DNA of 12,470 bases from Gemmatimonadota bacterium (GCA_029859185.1 JAOUDR010000029.1:1-12470); one strand, 5' to 3'; positions 1 through 8,448 are shown, counted from the first letter of the stretch. Translations and numbers: made by a program. The notes: generated from the letters alone by a model not told the origin.

Positions 1-1278
1 GATGCCGAGGCTCATGCCGATCACGAAGCCGAGCCCGCCACGCGGGAAGCGAATCGCGGTGGGGACGCCCAGCAGCACGAAGATGAGGCATGCGGTGGCA
101 ATGGCGTACTTCTTGTGGATCTCGACGAGGTAGTGGGCCGCCCGCGTGCGCGAAATCTTCTCGCGGTCCATGTGCGCGCGCAGCTCCGATGCACGGAGGG
201 CGGGGGGGCTGCTTTGCGCGCCGACCGCCTGACGCCGCACCCGCGGACCCGGGAACCGCCGGAGACTGTCCTGTGACGGTGGCACCTGCGCCTGGAGCTC
301 CGGGGGGAGCAGCCAACTGGCCCACGAGGTCAGTGCCCGGCAGTAGGCACTCGGCCGCGTCTCGGGGATCACGGTGTCGGGAGCGACCTCCGGGAGGCCC
401 ACCAGGACGTTCAGCGCGCTCAGGCGAGCCGCCGCGGCCCGGCGACGTGCGAGCAGCCCGTCCCGTCGGGCGCTGCTCACGTAGGACTCCATCTCGCAGA
501 TGCTCATCTCCCGATCGCCCTTGAAGTTGTCGTCGAGCGTGCGTCGAAGCTCGTTCCCGACTCCCTCGATCCGCACGAGATCGCGTGAGAACCCCACGAG
601 TTGGAACATTCCGGGATCTCCGCGGTCGAACTCGTGCATGACTCCGGAGAAGAGCGTCAGGTAGGCGTCCTCCTGGTCTTCCGTGATTGCGAGGTAGCCG
701 CTATCGGCGTAGATGACACGCTTGCGGTCCTGGTCGGCCAGGTCGTAAATGGTCACGTCCCGGAGCGCGTATGTGGCCGGATCGATGGCCGCGGCCCGCA
801 GGAACAGGCGCGAGCGCTGGACCTCGTTGATGACCTGTTCCTTGAGCGAGAAAGTCGGCTTCTTCCGGGCGATATCCGTGTACAGCGTACGCAGCTTGTG
901 GTTGGTCCGCGGGAGGATGTGGTCACTGAACGCGAAGGCCAGCAGCGTCAGGATGGCCCCCGACACCAGGAGCGGGCGCATGAATCGCCACAGCGAGATA
1001 CCGCCAGCCCGCATCGCCGTGACCTCGCTATCGGCGGCCAGGCGCGTGGACGCATAGAGCACCGCCACCAGCACCGCCATCGGGAGCGTCATGGCCACGA
1101 TGAAGGGAATGGACAGCGCGAACACCTCGACGATCACGCCCCACGGCAGGCCTTTCCCCACCAGATCGCCGAGCCGCTTGGCGATCTGATTCAGCAGCAT
1201 CAGGCTGGTGAGCGCCCCCAGCGCGAACAGGAAGGGAACGACGTGCAGCCGGACCAGGTAACGACTCAGGATCGACAT
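1..1278 (-). CDS. LptF/LptG-family LPS export permease, C-terminus cut by window edge
   Basis: Inner-membrane permease subunit of the Lpt system, which with the LptB ATPase extracts lipopolysaccharide from the inner membrane and passes it to the periplasmic bridge. I translated the minus strand from the ATG at 1278; it stays open for 426 codons to the window edge. Visible parts: three N-terminal hydrophobic segments (about residues 13-30, 48-75, 100-118); a conserved ADSEVTAMRAGG stretch (82-93) between segments 2 and 3; a beta-rich periplasmic domain (about 135-255); then, after a long insert, HKKYAIATACLIFVLLGVP (388-406) and a FPRGG turn (411-415) entering the next membrane segment. These match the LptF/LptG (YjgP/YjgQ) family. 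The start is supported by AGGGGAG three bases upstream. The insert of roughly 100 residues (about 270-380) is unusual. F cannot be told from G here; the partner gene may lie outside the window. It diverges from the SprA-like gene. Family call is secure; the exact paralogue is not. Confidence 0.9.
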   Translation of the reverse strand, partial: MSILSRYLVRLHVVPFLFALGALTSLMLLNQIAKRLGDLVGKGLPWGVIVEVFALSIPFIVAMTLPMAVLVAVLYASTRLAADSEVTAMRAGGISLWRFMRPLLVSGAILTLLAFAFSDHILPRTNHKLRTLYTDIARKKPTFSLKEQVINEVQRSRLFLRAAAIDPATYALRDVTIYDLADQDRKRVIYADSGYLAITEDQEDAYLTLFSGVMHEFDRGDPGMFQLVGFSRDLVRIEGVGNELRRTLDDNFKGDREMSICEMESYVSSARRDGLLARRRAAAARLSALNVLVGLPEVAPDTVIPETRPSAYCRALTSWASWLLPPELQAQVPPSQDSLRRFPGPRVRRQAVGAQSSPPALRASELRAHMDREKISRTRAAHYLVEIHKKYAIATACLIFVLLGVPTAIRFPRGGLGFVIGMSLGI

Positions 1279-1293
1279 GGGCTCCCCTAAGCT

Positions 1294-1311
1294 ATCGCCT
1301 TGTAGGGCGAT
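1294..1311. repeat. Inverted repeat in divergent intergenic region, possible operator
   Basis: The arms ATCGCC (1294-1299) and GGCGAT (1306-1311) are perfect inverted complements around a 6-base spacer. The element lies between the two divergent genes and overlaps the suggested -35 region of the plus-strand gene. That position would suit a dimeric regulator, or a small hairpin in the leader of the minus-strand gene. A 6-bp arm pair can easily occur by chance in GC-rich DNA, so function is unproven. Confidence 0.3.
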
Positions 1312-1329
1312 GCGGCGGAGGCGTATTAT
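1300..1329 (+). promoter_or_regulatory. Possible sigma-70-type promoter for the SprA-like gene
   Basis: TATTAT at 1324-1329 matches five of six bases of the -10 consensus. TTGTAG at 1300-1305, 18 bases upstream, is a weak -35 (TTG conserved). The AT-rich patch stands out in otherwise GC-rich DNA and sits about 40 bases before the GTG start. The ATTATT core could also serve as a weak -10 on the minus strand, but I see no matching -35 there. Confidence 0.4.
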
Positions 1330-1367
1330 TCCTCCACCCTACCCGTCGCGCTTGTGAACCGTTCCCC

Positions 1368-4300
1368 GTGATCCGGCCGCGCTTCGCGCTCCGCGCGACG
1401 ATCCTGCTCCTCGCCGGATCGGTTCGTCCGGTGTTCGCGCAGGAGCCCCCGCCGGTGGACTCCGTCGCGACGGCCGACTCGACACCCGTACCCAGAATCC
1501 GCCTGCACATCCTGGTGGACAGCATCCCGCTGCGTCTCCCGGCCGCGGCCCGACCCGGCGGTGTCCACGGGTTGCGGGTGTCGCCCCGGTTCGTGGCGCT
1601 GCGCTGGGAGCGCGCGGTCCGGGACCGGTTCGAGGCGCAGGCCCGGGAGCGCGCCGCCTGGCCGTCCGGGCTCATCTTTGCCGAGGTCGAGGTACCCCGC
1701 GGTCCGCCGCCGCCACCACCGTTCGCCACGCGCCAACTTGCGCAACCGGTCGAGCAATCGACCATCGACGCCCTGTCCCGCTTTGCCGACCTGGGGCTCC
1801 AGTTGCGCGCCCGGTTCGAGATGAAGGCGGATCAGTTCAAGAACCGGCGCTGCACGGCCGCCGATCTCGCGAACCCCGTCTCCGGGTGTGAGGCCGGCTT
1901 CCCCACCCCGGCCCTCGACGCGCAGTTCAACGTGCGGGCGGGCGGCATCGTAGGCGACCGGGTCCACATCAACGTCGACTACGACAGCGAGCGGGAATTC
2001 AGCGCCAATAACAACCTCAACGTCTACTATCAAGGACTCGAAGACGAGATCATTCGTCGGATCGAGGTCGGCAACGTCAGCTTCAGCGCCCCGTCGTCCC
2101 GGTTCATTACGGCTGCCATTCCCGCCAACTCGTTCGGCTTCCAGGCCGAGGGCCAGATCGGGGCCTTCGAGGTACGCGGGATTCTGGCCCAGCAAAAGGG
2201 GTCGCAGCTTCGTACCCGGGTGTACACCGTCGGCGAAACGACGAGCCAGCCGGTGGACCGCGAGCTGCGCGACCTCGACTACGAGGCGGGGCGGTTCTTC
2301 TTCTCCGTCAATCCGCTCCTCCTGCCCGGCTACCCGGATATCGACATCCTCGGAGTGGCGGCGGACGTGGTCCCGGCCCAACGGCGCCCGGTGCAGCTGC
2401 GGGTGTACCGGCTGCGTGCCCAGACGGCCAACAACCCGAACAACCCCAACCTCGGCGGCATCCAGGCGGTCGCCGTCCGCGATGACAGTCCACAGCGGGT
2501 GGGTCCCTTCCCGTGGGAGCTCCTCGTCGAGGGGCGGGACTACTTCCTCGACCCGTCGGGCCTCTGGTTCGGGCTGGCGACGCGGGTTGGCGACCAGGAT
2601 TTCCTCGCGGTCTCGTACGTCACCGCCGCGGGAGACACCGTCGGGACGTTCCCGGCCGTCAACCGGGGCCTCGACACCCTTCGTCTGATCTACGAGCCGC
2701 GGAAGGGTCCCGAAGTCCCGACCTACTTCTACGAGATGCGAAACATCTATCGCCTCGGGTCGGGGGACATCGATCGCACGACGATCGACGCGACCTTGGT
2801 CGTCAACGAATCCGAGCAGCCACTCGACGGCCAGGGAACCTACCTCGGGCGCCTGCGGGTCGCCCTGCCCAACGACGAGTCGAAGCTCGACGAGTACAAC
2901 CGGGTGTTCCCGCGTCCGCGCGACCCGAATGCCGGCGCGCCGATTCGCGATCTGTTCCTGGTGTTCCCGCACCTCCAGCCGTTCGCCGACAGCGTGCGGT
3001 TGCAGGCCAGCGAGCGCAATGACTCCCTCTACCGGACGCCCAACTACCTGCTGACGACGCAGGGGCCGCCGCCGCGGTTCCGCTTGCGGCTCCACTACGA
3101 GGCGGCGGGCGGCGGCGACCGAGGCGTGCTCGGGCTGGGCGCTTTCCAGATCCGCGACGGCACCGAGCGTCTCTTCCTGGGCAACACGGAGTTGACCAAG
3201 GGGCGGCACTACACGATCGACTACTCCATCGGCCTCGTGACGTTCCTCAATCCGGATTCGCTGTTCCGGGGTCCCACGCAGGTGCGCGCCCAATTCGAGG
3301 AGAACCAGTTGTTCGACGTTGCGCCGAACAGCATCGTTGGGCTCAGCACCACCTACAGCCTCGGATCGCGTGGGCGCGTGAACGCGATCCTGATCTCGCA
3401 GCGCGAGAGCAGCCTGCTCACGCGCCCGCAGCTGGGCTTCGAGCCGAAGGCCAATTTCCTGAGCGGCCTCAGCGCGGAATACGGGTTCCGGACGGATGGT
3501 CTCACCAGCGTGCTGGATGCGCTCCCGCTGATCTCCACGACCGTGCCGTCCAACGTCAGCCTCAGCGGTGAGATCGCCACCTCGCGGCCCAACCCCAACC
3601 GGGCCGGCCAGGCGTATCTCGAGGAGTTCGAGGGAGGCTCCTTCCGGTCCCTTTCGCTCATCGAAACGCAGTGGCAGGCCGGAAGTCGGCCCGCGTCCGG
3701 TCGAGGCCTCTCCTCGCCGTACCTCGATCCGCTCGGCGGGTTTGCCGATGTGGATGCCGTCCCCCTGATCTGGCAGAACTCGGTCCAGTCGGGCAACGAC
3801 GTGCTCCAGTTCCGGCCCACGGACATCGACTCGACCATCATCCTCACCGGAACGGCGCGGGAAGTCGAGACGGTCATGTGGATGTCGCTGAAGCCGGATA
3901 CGATTGGGGGCGCACCGGATCCCCTCACGGGCGCCCCCCGCTGGTTCCGGCCGCACACGCCCGGTCCGCGCTGGCGGACCATCACACAGCCCGTCGGGGG
4001 CAGCGGGCTCGGCGTGGACCTGTCGCGCGTGGAGTTCCTGGAGTTCTGGGTCCTCGAGGACACGGAGCGTCGCGCCAGGAACGCCGGTGTCCAGCTCCTG
4101 TTCGACTTCGGCACCATCTTCGAGGATGCCACCGCGTTCGGGCCGGACAGCTTCGCCGTCGTGGGGGCCGACACCGTGTTCTCGGGGTTTCAATTCATCG
4201 GCGCCAACGAGCTCGATACCGAGCGCGATACGCTCACCAATGTGTTCAACGCCTCGGTAGGTGACGTCGGCATCCTCGGGGACCGATTGCCGACGGTCGT

Positions 4301-7300
4301 CAACGCCGGCACCGGTGCGACGGTGGCGGACCTCCCCATGTGCGCCCAGATCCCGGGGACCGGCGTCCCGGTGTTCCCGCTCGGCGACCTGGGCGCGCGG
4401 TGCACCCGTGGCAACGGCTTCGCGGACAGCGAGGATCTCGATGGGGACGGCCGGCTCGACGTGACCGTCGGGACCGTGCAGGAGGATGTGTTCCGCTATG
4501 TGTACCCCCTGGGCGACGAGCGCTTCTTCGTGCGCAACGGCAACACGCTGGTCGACGGCCAGGGCCGCCCGCTCACCTGGCGCCTGTACCGCATCCCGTT
4601 CCGTGAGGACACCGTGCAGGTGGGTGTGCCGAACATCCGGCAGATCGAGTCGGTCCGCATCACGGTGGTGGCCCCGGATCGCGGCCCGGACGAGCAGGAG
4701 GTCTTCTTCGGGCTGGCGCGGTTGCGCCTCGAGGGCGCACCGTGGATCAAGCGGGCGGCCACGCCCATCGAGGGGTTGAGCGGGGCACAGGGCCTGCCGC
4801 GGGGCGAGGTCATCGTGTCCACCGTGTCGACCGAGAACCGGGACGTCGGATACACGTCGCCGCCGGGCATCCTGGATCAGGCCGACCAGAGGGGGGCCAG
4901 CCTCGAGTTCGCCTCACGGCAGATCAACGAGAAGTCGCTCCGGGTGTTGGCCCGCGACCTGCGGGTTGGGGAGCGGGCGGAGGCGTACCTTCGCTTCGCC
5001 GACGAGGCCGACAAGAACTTCCTCCGCTATGGCACGCTGCGGGTCTGGGCGCGCGGGCGCGGGCCCGGGTGGGAGGACGGCGACCTCGAGTTCTTCCTCA
5101 AGGCCGGGCGCGACGAGTACAACTACTACCTCTACCGGACGCCCGTGCGAACGGTCGATTGGCTGCCCGAGGTGGTGATCGATCTCCGCCGCTGGTTGCT
5201 GCTGCGGTCGGCGATCGAGGCCCGGTTCCTGAGCGGCGAGGCCCCGTCGGGCGCCGCCGAGTGCGGCGGCGATTCCACCGCGTACGTGGCGTGCGACGGG
5301 CCGTATCTCGTGCAGGTGCGTGACCCGGGGGTCGCCCCACCCAACCTCGCCCGCGTTTCCGAGATGGCAACGGGTATTCTGCGCACCCGCCAGACGGTGT
5401 TCATCGAGCAGGCGGAACTGTGGGTGGACGACATTCGCCTCGACGACGTCGTGGACGACATGGGGGTTGCCGGGGCGGTCGACCTCCGGATCCAGGCGGC
5501 CGACGTGTTCGATTTCGCGTTGGGATACCAGACGCGGGACGCGCGGTTCCAGCAGCTGACGGACGGGCCGTCGTTCAGCACGGACGGCGCGCTCCGGATG
5601 GGCGGGACGTTCCGGCTCGACAAGCTGATCCCGGGCTCGGGGTTCAGCATCCCGTTCGGGGTCCAGTACACGCGCACCTCGTCGGACCCGCTGTACCTCA
5701 ACCGCAGCGACGTCCTGGCCGAGGCCGTCACCGGCCTCCGCCTCCCGCGCAGCACGGGGACGACGTACACGCTGGGCTATCGCAAGATCTCGCGCAGCCG
5801 TGGGTTCTTCGAGCGGGTGCTGGTGGACCCCTTCTCGTTCCAGGGCGCGATCTTCACGGCCACGACGACGACCGAATTGAGCGACCAGCGGACGGTGAAC
5901 CGGCAGGGACGCGTGGACTACAACAACGTGCCCCAACCCGTGACGGTGAAGGGGGCGCCGGGGTTCCTCGTGCGTCTCGTGGATCGGATGCCGGGCTTCA
6001 TCCGCCGGAGCGAGTTCGCGCAGGCACTGCGGCGCTCGCGGCTCCGCGTCAATCCGGCGCAACTGCGCGGGGCGCTCACGCTCGTGAACAACCGGACCAC
6101 GCGGTTCGCCTACCGTGTGCCGATCGCGTTGGGGTCCGATGCGACATTGCGGCCGCTCGAGGGCATCGTGAACACCTTGCGGGGTGATGCCGGGCTCGAT
6201 CTCCGGCCCTTCCCGACGTTCACGTTGCGGGGCAACATCACCACGAGCCGGGATTTGCAGGACTACGGCGATTCGACGTCGATCGGGCGCCTGCTCCAGC
6301 GGGAGCGGCGCGAGATGCTCGGGCTCGATGTCGGGTTCGAGCGCCAGCGGTCGATGACGACGGCGCTGAACGTGACCCCCGCCCTGTCCAGCTGGCTGCG
6401 GCCCCGGTTCATCATGTCGAGCAGCTTCACGTTCAATCGCGATCCGAACCAGCGCGTACCCGTGCGGGAACTTGGCGATACAGCCGGCGCGTTCCGGGCC
6501 CCAGAGACGATCGGCAACTCGCGCCGAACGGAGGTCGGCGCCACGTTCTCGCTCAGTCGTCTCGTCGGGGGCGCGTTTGGTGACTCGACGGTTTTTGCCA
6601 AGATCTTCCGCGGGTTCCAGCCGGTCGATCTGTCGTATTCCCGGGAGCTGCGCTCGACCTTCGATCGCGTACCGTTCTCGCCGTCGCTCGGCTACCAGCT
6701 CGGGTTCGGCTGGATCGGCAGCTTCCGCACGCAGAACGGCGTGCCGGCGTCGTCCGCGGGCGACCTGACCGCGATCACCGTGGGGGGCGCCGTCCAGTTT
6801 CCCCTCGGACTCACGTTGCGGCTCAACTTCCGGGATCAGGAGACGTTCACGTGGTCGCTCCGCGCGGGGCAGACTGAACAGACCGAGGTGACCGCGCGGT
6901 CGAAGGAATGGCCGTCGGGATCGCTGGCCTGGACGTGGAGTCCGCGTTCCGGGATCCGGAAGATCATCTCCATCGTCAATGCCAGCGCTCGGTACGTCCA
7001 GAACCGATCGCAGAACCGCCAGGCGGGCCTCGCGGGTGGTGAGGGAAGCACGGCGGAGACGCTGGGGAAGGCGTTCTCGCCGAGCGTGACGCTCACCTGG
7101 CGGGGCGGCATCGTGACGACGCTGCAGTACAACACCGCCCGGACGGATGGTGTCACGTCGGGGAATACCTCGCGACGGGACCAGGAAGACTGGAACGCGT
7201 CGCTCAACTTCGCGTTCCGGCCGCCCCGCTCCATCGTCCGCCTGCCCAACGAGATTCGCACCACCCTCTCCTACGCCACGTCCACGGTGGTGGTCTGTCT

Positions 7301-7514
7301 GCTGCAGGCCAACGCCACGGAGTGTGCGCCGATCTCCGACAGCTATCGGTCGGCGCTGGACGTGCGGCTGGACACGGGTTTCTCGTCGCAAGTACGCGGC
7401 GGCGCGAATTTCAGCTATGTCATCACCGCCCAACGGCACCTTTCCCGGGAGTTTTCCCAAATGGTGTTTTCCGTCTTTGCCGAGATCTTCTTCGTCTCGG
7501 GTCAACTGCGATGA
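1368..7514 (+). CDS. SprA/Sov-like giant outer-membrane protein (type IX secretion translocon family)
   Basis: Very large outer-membrane beta-barrel protein, 2048 residues, a little shorter than the roughly 2300-2500 usual for Bacteroidota SprA. SprA forms the protein-conducting channel of the type IX secretion system (T9SS). The start is GTG 1368, the only in-frame start in the intergenic region; no clear Shine-Dalgarno precedes it. Residues 1-24 form a Sec signal peptide with predicted cleavage VFA|QE, so the mature protein begins with Gln25. Family hallmarks seen: the LEDEIIRRIEVGNVSFSAPS block and following LAQQKG (about 224-280); a second module with GFEPKANFLSGLSAEYG and ALPLISTTVPSNVSLSGEIA (about 690-740); YLEEFEGGS (about 748-757), corresponding to the aYxDDFEgs signature of SprA; EDLDGDGRLD (1022-1031), a calcium-loop-like motif; and GLARLRLEGAPWIKRA. 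The C-terminal third is an alternating beta-strand pattern. Six consecutive prolines occur at 113-118. The gene overlaps the next by four bases. Homology is strong by eye; T9SS function here is inferred. Confidence 0.88.
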   Translation: MIRPRFALRATILLLAGSVRPVFAQEPPPVDSVATADSTPVPRIRLHILVDSIPLRLPAAARPGGVHGLRVSPRFVALRWERAVRDRFEAQARERAAWPSGLIFAEVEVPRGPPPPPPFATRQLAQPVEQSTIDALSRFADLGLQLRARFEMKADQFKNRRCTAADLANPVSGCEAGFPTPALDAQFNVRAGGIVGDRVHINVDYDSEREFSANNNLNVYYQGLEDEIIRRIEVGNVSFSAPSSRFITAAIPANSFGFQAEGQIGAFEVRGILAQQKGSQLRTRVYTVGETTSQPVDRELRDLDYEAGRFFFSVNPLLLPGYPDIDILGVAADVVPAQRRPVQLRVYRLRAQTANNPNNPNLGGIQAVAVRDDSPQRVGPFPWELLVEGRDYFLDPSGLWFGLATRVGDQDFLAVSYVTAAGDTVGTFPAVNRGLDTLRLIYEPRKGPEVPTYFYEMRNIYRLGSGDIDRTTIDATLVVNESEQPLDGQGTYLGRLRVALPNDESKLDEYNRVFPRPRDPNAGAPIRDLFLVFPHLQPFADSVRLQASERNDSLYRTPNYLLTTQGPPPRFRLRLHYEAAGGGDRGVLGLGAFQIRDGTERLFLGNTELTKGRHYTIDYSIGLVTFLNPDSLFRGPTQVRAQFEENQLFDVAPNSIVGLSTTYSLGSRGRVNAILISQRESSLLTRPQLGFEPKANFLSGLSAEYGFRTDGLTSVLDALPLISTTVPSNVSLSGEIATSRPNPNRAGQAYLEEFEGGSFRSLSLIETQWQAGSRPASGRGLSSPYLDPLGGFADVDAVPLIWQNSVQSGNDVLQFRPTDIDSTIILTGTAREVETVMWMSLKPDTIGGAPDPLTGAPRWFRPHTPGPRWRTITQPVGGSGLGVDLSRVEFLEFWVLEDTERRARNAGVQLLFDFGTIFEDATAFGPDSFAVVGADTVFSGFQFIGANELDTERDTLTNVFNASVGDVGILGDRLPTVVNAGTGATVADLPMCAQIPGTGVPVFPLGDLGARCTRGNGFADSEDLDGDGRLDVTVGTVQEDVFRYVYPLGDERFFVRNGNTLVDGQGRPLTWRLYRIPFREDTVQVGVPNIRQIESVRITVVAPDRGPDEQEVFFGLARLRLEGAPWIKRAATPIEGLSGAQGLPRGEVIVSTVSTENRDVGYTSPPGILDQADQRGASLEFASRQINEKSLRVLARDLRVGERAEAYLRFADEADKNFLRYGTLRVWARGRGPGWEDGDLEFFLKAGRDEYNYYLYRTPVRTVDWLPEVVIDLRRWLLLRSAIEARFLSGEAPSGAAECGGDSTAYVACDGPYLVQVRDPGVAPPNLARVSEMATGILRTRQTVFIEQAELWVDDIRLDDVVDDMGVAGAVDLRIQAADVFDFALGYQTRDARFQQLTDGPSFSTDGALRMGGTFRLDKLIPGSGFSIPFGVQYTRTSSDPLYLNRSDVLAEAVTGLRLPRSTGTTYTLGYRKISRSRGFFERVLVDPFSFQGAIFTATTTTELSDQRTVNRQGRVDYNNVPQPVTVKGAPGFLVRLVDRMPGFIRRSEFAQALRRSRLRVNPAQLRGALTLVNNRTTRFAYRVPIALGSDATLRPLEGIVNTLRGDAGLDLRPFPTFTLRGNITTSRDLQDYGDSTSIGRLLQRERREMLGLDVGFERQRSMTTALNVTPALSSWLRPRFIMSSSFTFNRDPNQRVPVRELGDTAGAFRAPETIGNSRRTEVGATFSLSRLVGGAFGDSTVFAKIFRGFQPVDLSYSRELRSTFDRVPFSPSLGYQLGFGWIGSFRTQNGVPASSAGDLTAITVGGAVQFPLGLTLRLNFRDQETFTWSLRAGQTEQTEVTARSKEWPSGSLAWTWSPRSGIRKIISIVNASARYVQNRSQNRQAGLAGGEGSTAETLGKAFSPSVTLTWRGGIVTTLQYNTARTDGVTSGNTSRRDQEDWNASLNFAFRPPRSIVRLPNEIRTTLSYATSTVVVCLLQANATECAPISDSYRSALDVRLDTGFSSQVRGGANFSYVITAQRHLSREFSQMVFSVFAEIFFVSGQLR

Positions 7515-8413
7515 GGTCACGCGCGTGGGGCGCCGCCGCGCTGCTGGCCGCCTGTGCCGCTGGTGGGTCCGGAACGCCGTTCGACGGTGAGGCGGCCTTG
7601 GGTTATGTGCGCACCCAGGTGGCCTTCGGCCCGCGCATCCCGAACACCGACGGGCATCGGCGCGCCGGAGACTGGATCCAGGCACAGCTCGAACGCAGCG
7701 CGGATCTGGTGGAGGTCCAGGCGTTCACCCACGTCACCGCGGCGGGGGACACGCTGCAGCTGCGGAATTTCATCGGGCGGTTTCGACCGGACGTCACGGA
7801 GCGAGTCCTGCTGCTCGCCCACTGGGATACCCGGCCCCGCGCGGACCAGTCGCCGAACCTCGGGGACCAGCAGCGGCCCGTGCCGGGTGCCAACGATGGT
7901 GCTTCCGGGGTGGCGGTGCTGCTCGGCGTGGCCGACGTGCTGGCAGGCACGCCACCGTCCGTGGGCGTGGATCTGCTGTTCGTGGATGGAGAGGACTACG
8001 GGCGCTTCAGCGGCGTGGACGGCGGGATCGGGCCGGACGTGCTCCTCGGTTCCCGCCACTTTGCGGCGACGCTCGCCGACGGGCGGGTCCCGATGTACGC
8101 CGTCCTGTTCGACATGGTGGGTGACGCCGACCTCCGGATTTACCAGGAGGGGTACTCCGTCTCCGGGGCGCCCGAGGTGGTGACCCGGGTGTGGGGCGCG
8201 GCGCGGGACCTGGGATACGAGGACGTGTTCCAGCCGACCGTGCGCTACACCATCACCGATGACCACATCCCGTTGCTCGACCGCGGCATCCGCGCGATCG
8301 ACGTGATCGACTATGACTACCCACCCTGGCACACGGTCGAGGATACGCCCGACAAGGTGACTGCCCGCAGTCTCAAGATCGTCGGGGATGTGGCGGTGGC
8401 GCTGGTGCGGTAG
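7511..8413 (+). CDS. M28-family zinc lipoprotein, glutaminyl-peptide cyclotransferase-like
   Basis: Predicted to convert N-terminal glutamine of exported proteins to pyroglutamate; simple aminopeptidase activity is the alternative. It has 300 residues. The start is ATG 7511, in an ATGA overlap with the upstream stop, because it yields a lipoprotein signal with lipobox LAAC and Cys15; the GTG upstream at 7322 would lie deep inside the previous gene. Motifs in order: LLLAHWDTRP (H104, D106), GANDGASG (D129), VDGEDYG (E161, D162), GSRHFA (180-185), FDMVGD (D201), TDDHIPLLDRG (249-259), PPWHTVED (W273, H274). These line up with human glutaminyl cyclase: zinc ligands D159/E202/H330, acid-base E201, D248, D305 and W329. 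The one change is Asp162 in place of E202. The DDHIPxLxRG and WHTxxD blocks are typical of cyclases rather than generic M28 aminopeptidases. It is probably anchored on the periplasmic side of a membrane. Translational coupling to the SprA-like gene suggests they act together. Confidence 0.82.
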   Translation: MRSRAWGAAALLAACAAGGSGTPFDGEAALGYVRTQVAFGPRIPNTDGHRRAGDWIQAQLERSADLVEVQAFTHVTAAGDTLQLRNFIGRFRPDVTERVLLLAHWDTRPRADQSPNLGDQQRPVPGANDGASGVAVLLGVADVLAGTPPSVGVDLLFVDGEDYGRFSGVDGGIGPDVLLGSRHFAATLADGRVPMYAVLFDMVGDADLRIYQEGYSVSGAPEVVTRVWGAARDLGYEDVFQPTVRYTITDDHIPLLDRGIRAIDVIDYDYPPWHTVEDTPDKVTARSLKIVGDVAVALVR

Positions 8414-8448
8414 GCGCGGCGTCCGTTTGCCACGCGCTGCGACGTGAG

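Noticed and set aside
202..208. Run of seven G (seven C on the coding strand) as a phase-variation tract in the permease
   Set aside because: It is short and in a Ser-Pro-Pro-Ala coding context within GC-rich DNA; the frame is intact.
601..1290. Plus-strand open frame of 229 codons at the left end
   Set aside because: It lies opposite the lptF/lptG-like gene and has a Gln/Arg/His-rich sequence without domains; the minus-strand translation gives a clear permease.
1326..4193. Open frame of 955 codons antisense to the SprA-like gene
   Set aside because: It is Arg/Glu/Pro/Gly-rich with no domain pattern, lies wholly opposite a recognisable gene, and is the kind of long antisense frame produced by GC-rich codon use.
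7322..7510. Upstream GTG start for the cyclase-like gene, adding 63 residues
   Set aside because: It would overlap the SprA-like gene by nearly 200 bases and bury the lipoprotein signal; the ATG at 7511 gives a clean lipobox.
4914..7685. Open frame of 923 codons antisense to the end of the SprA-like gene and the start of the cyclase-like gene
   Set aside because: Low-complexity composition, no recognisable motif, spans two real genes; a shadow of codon bias.
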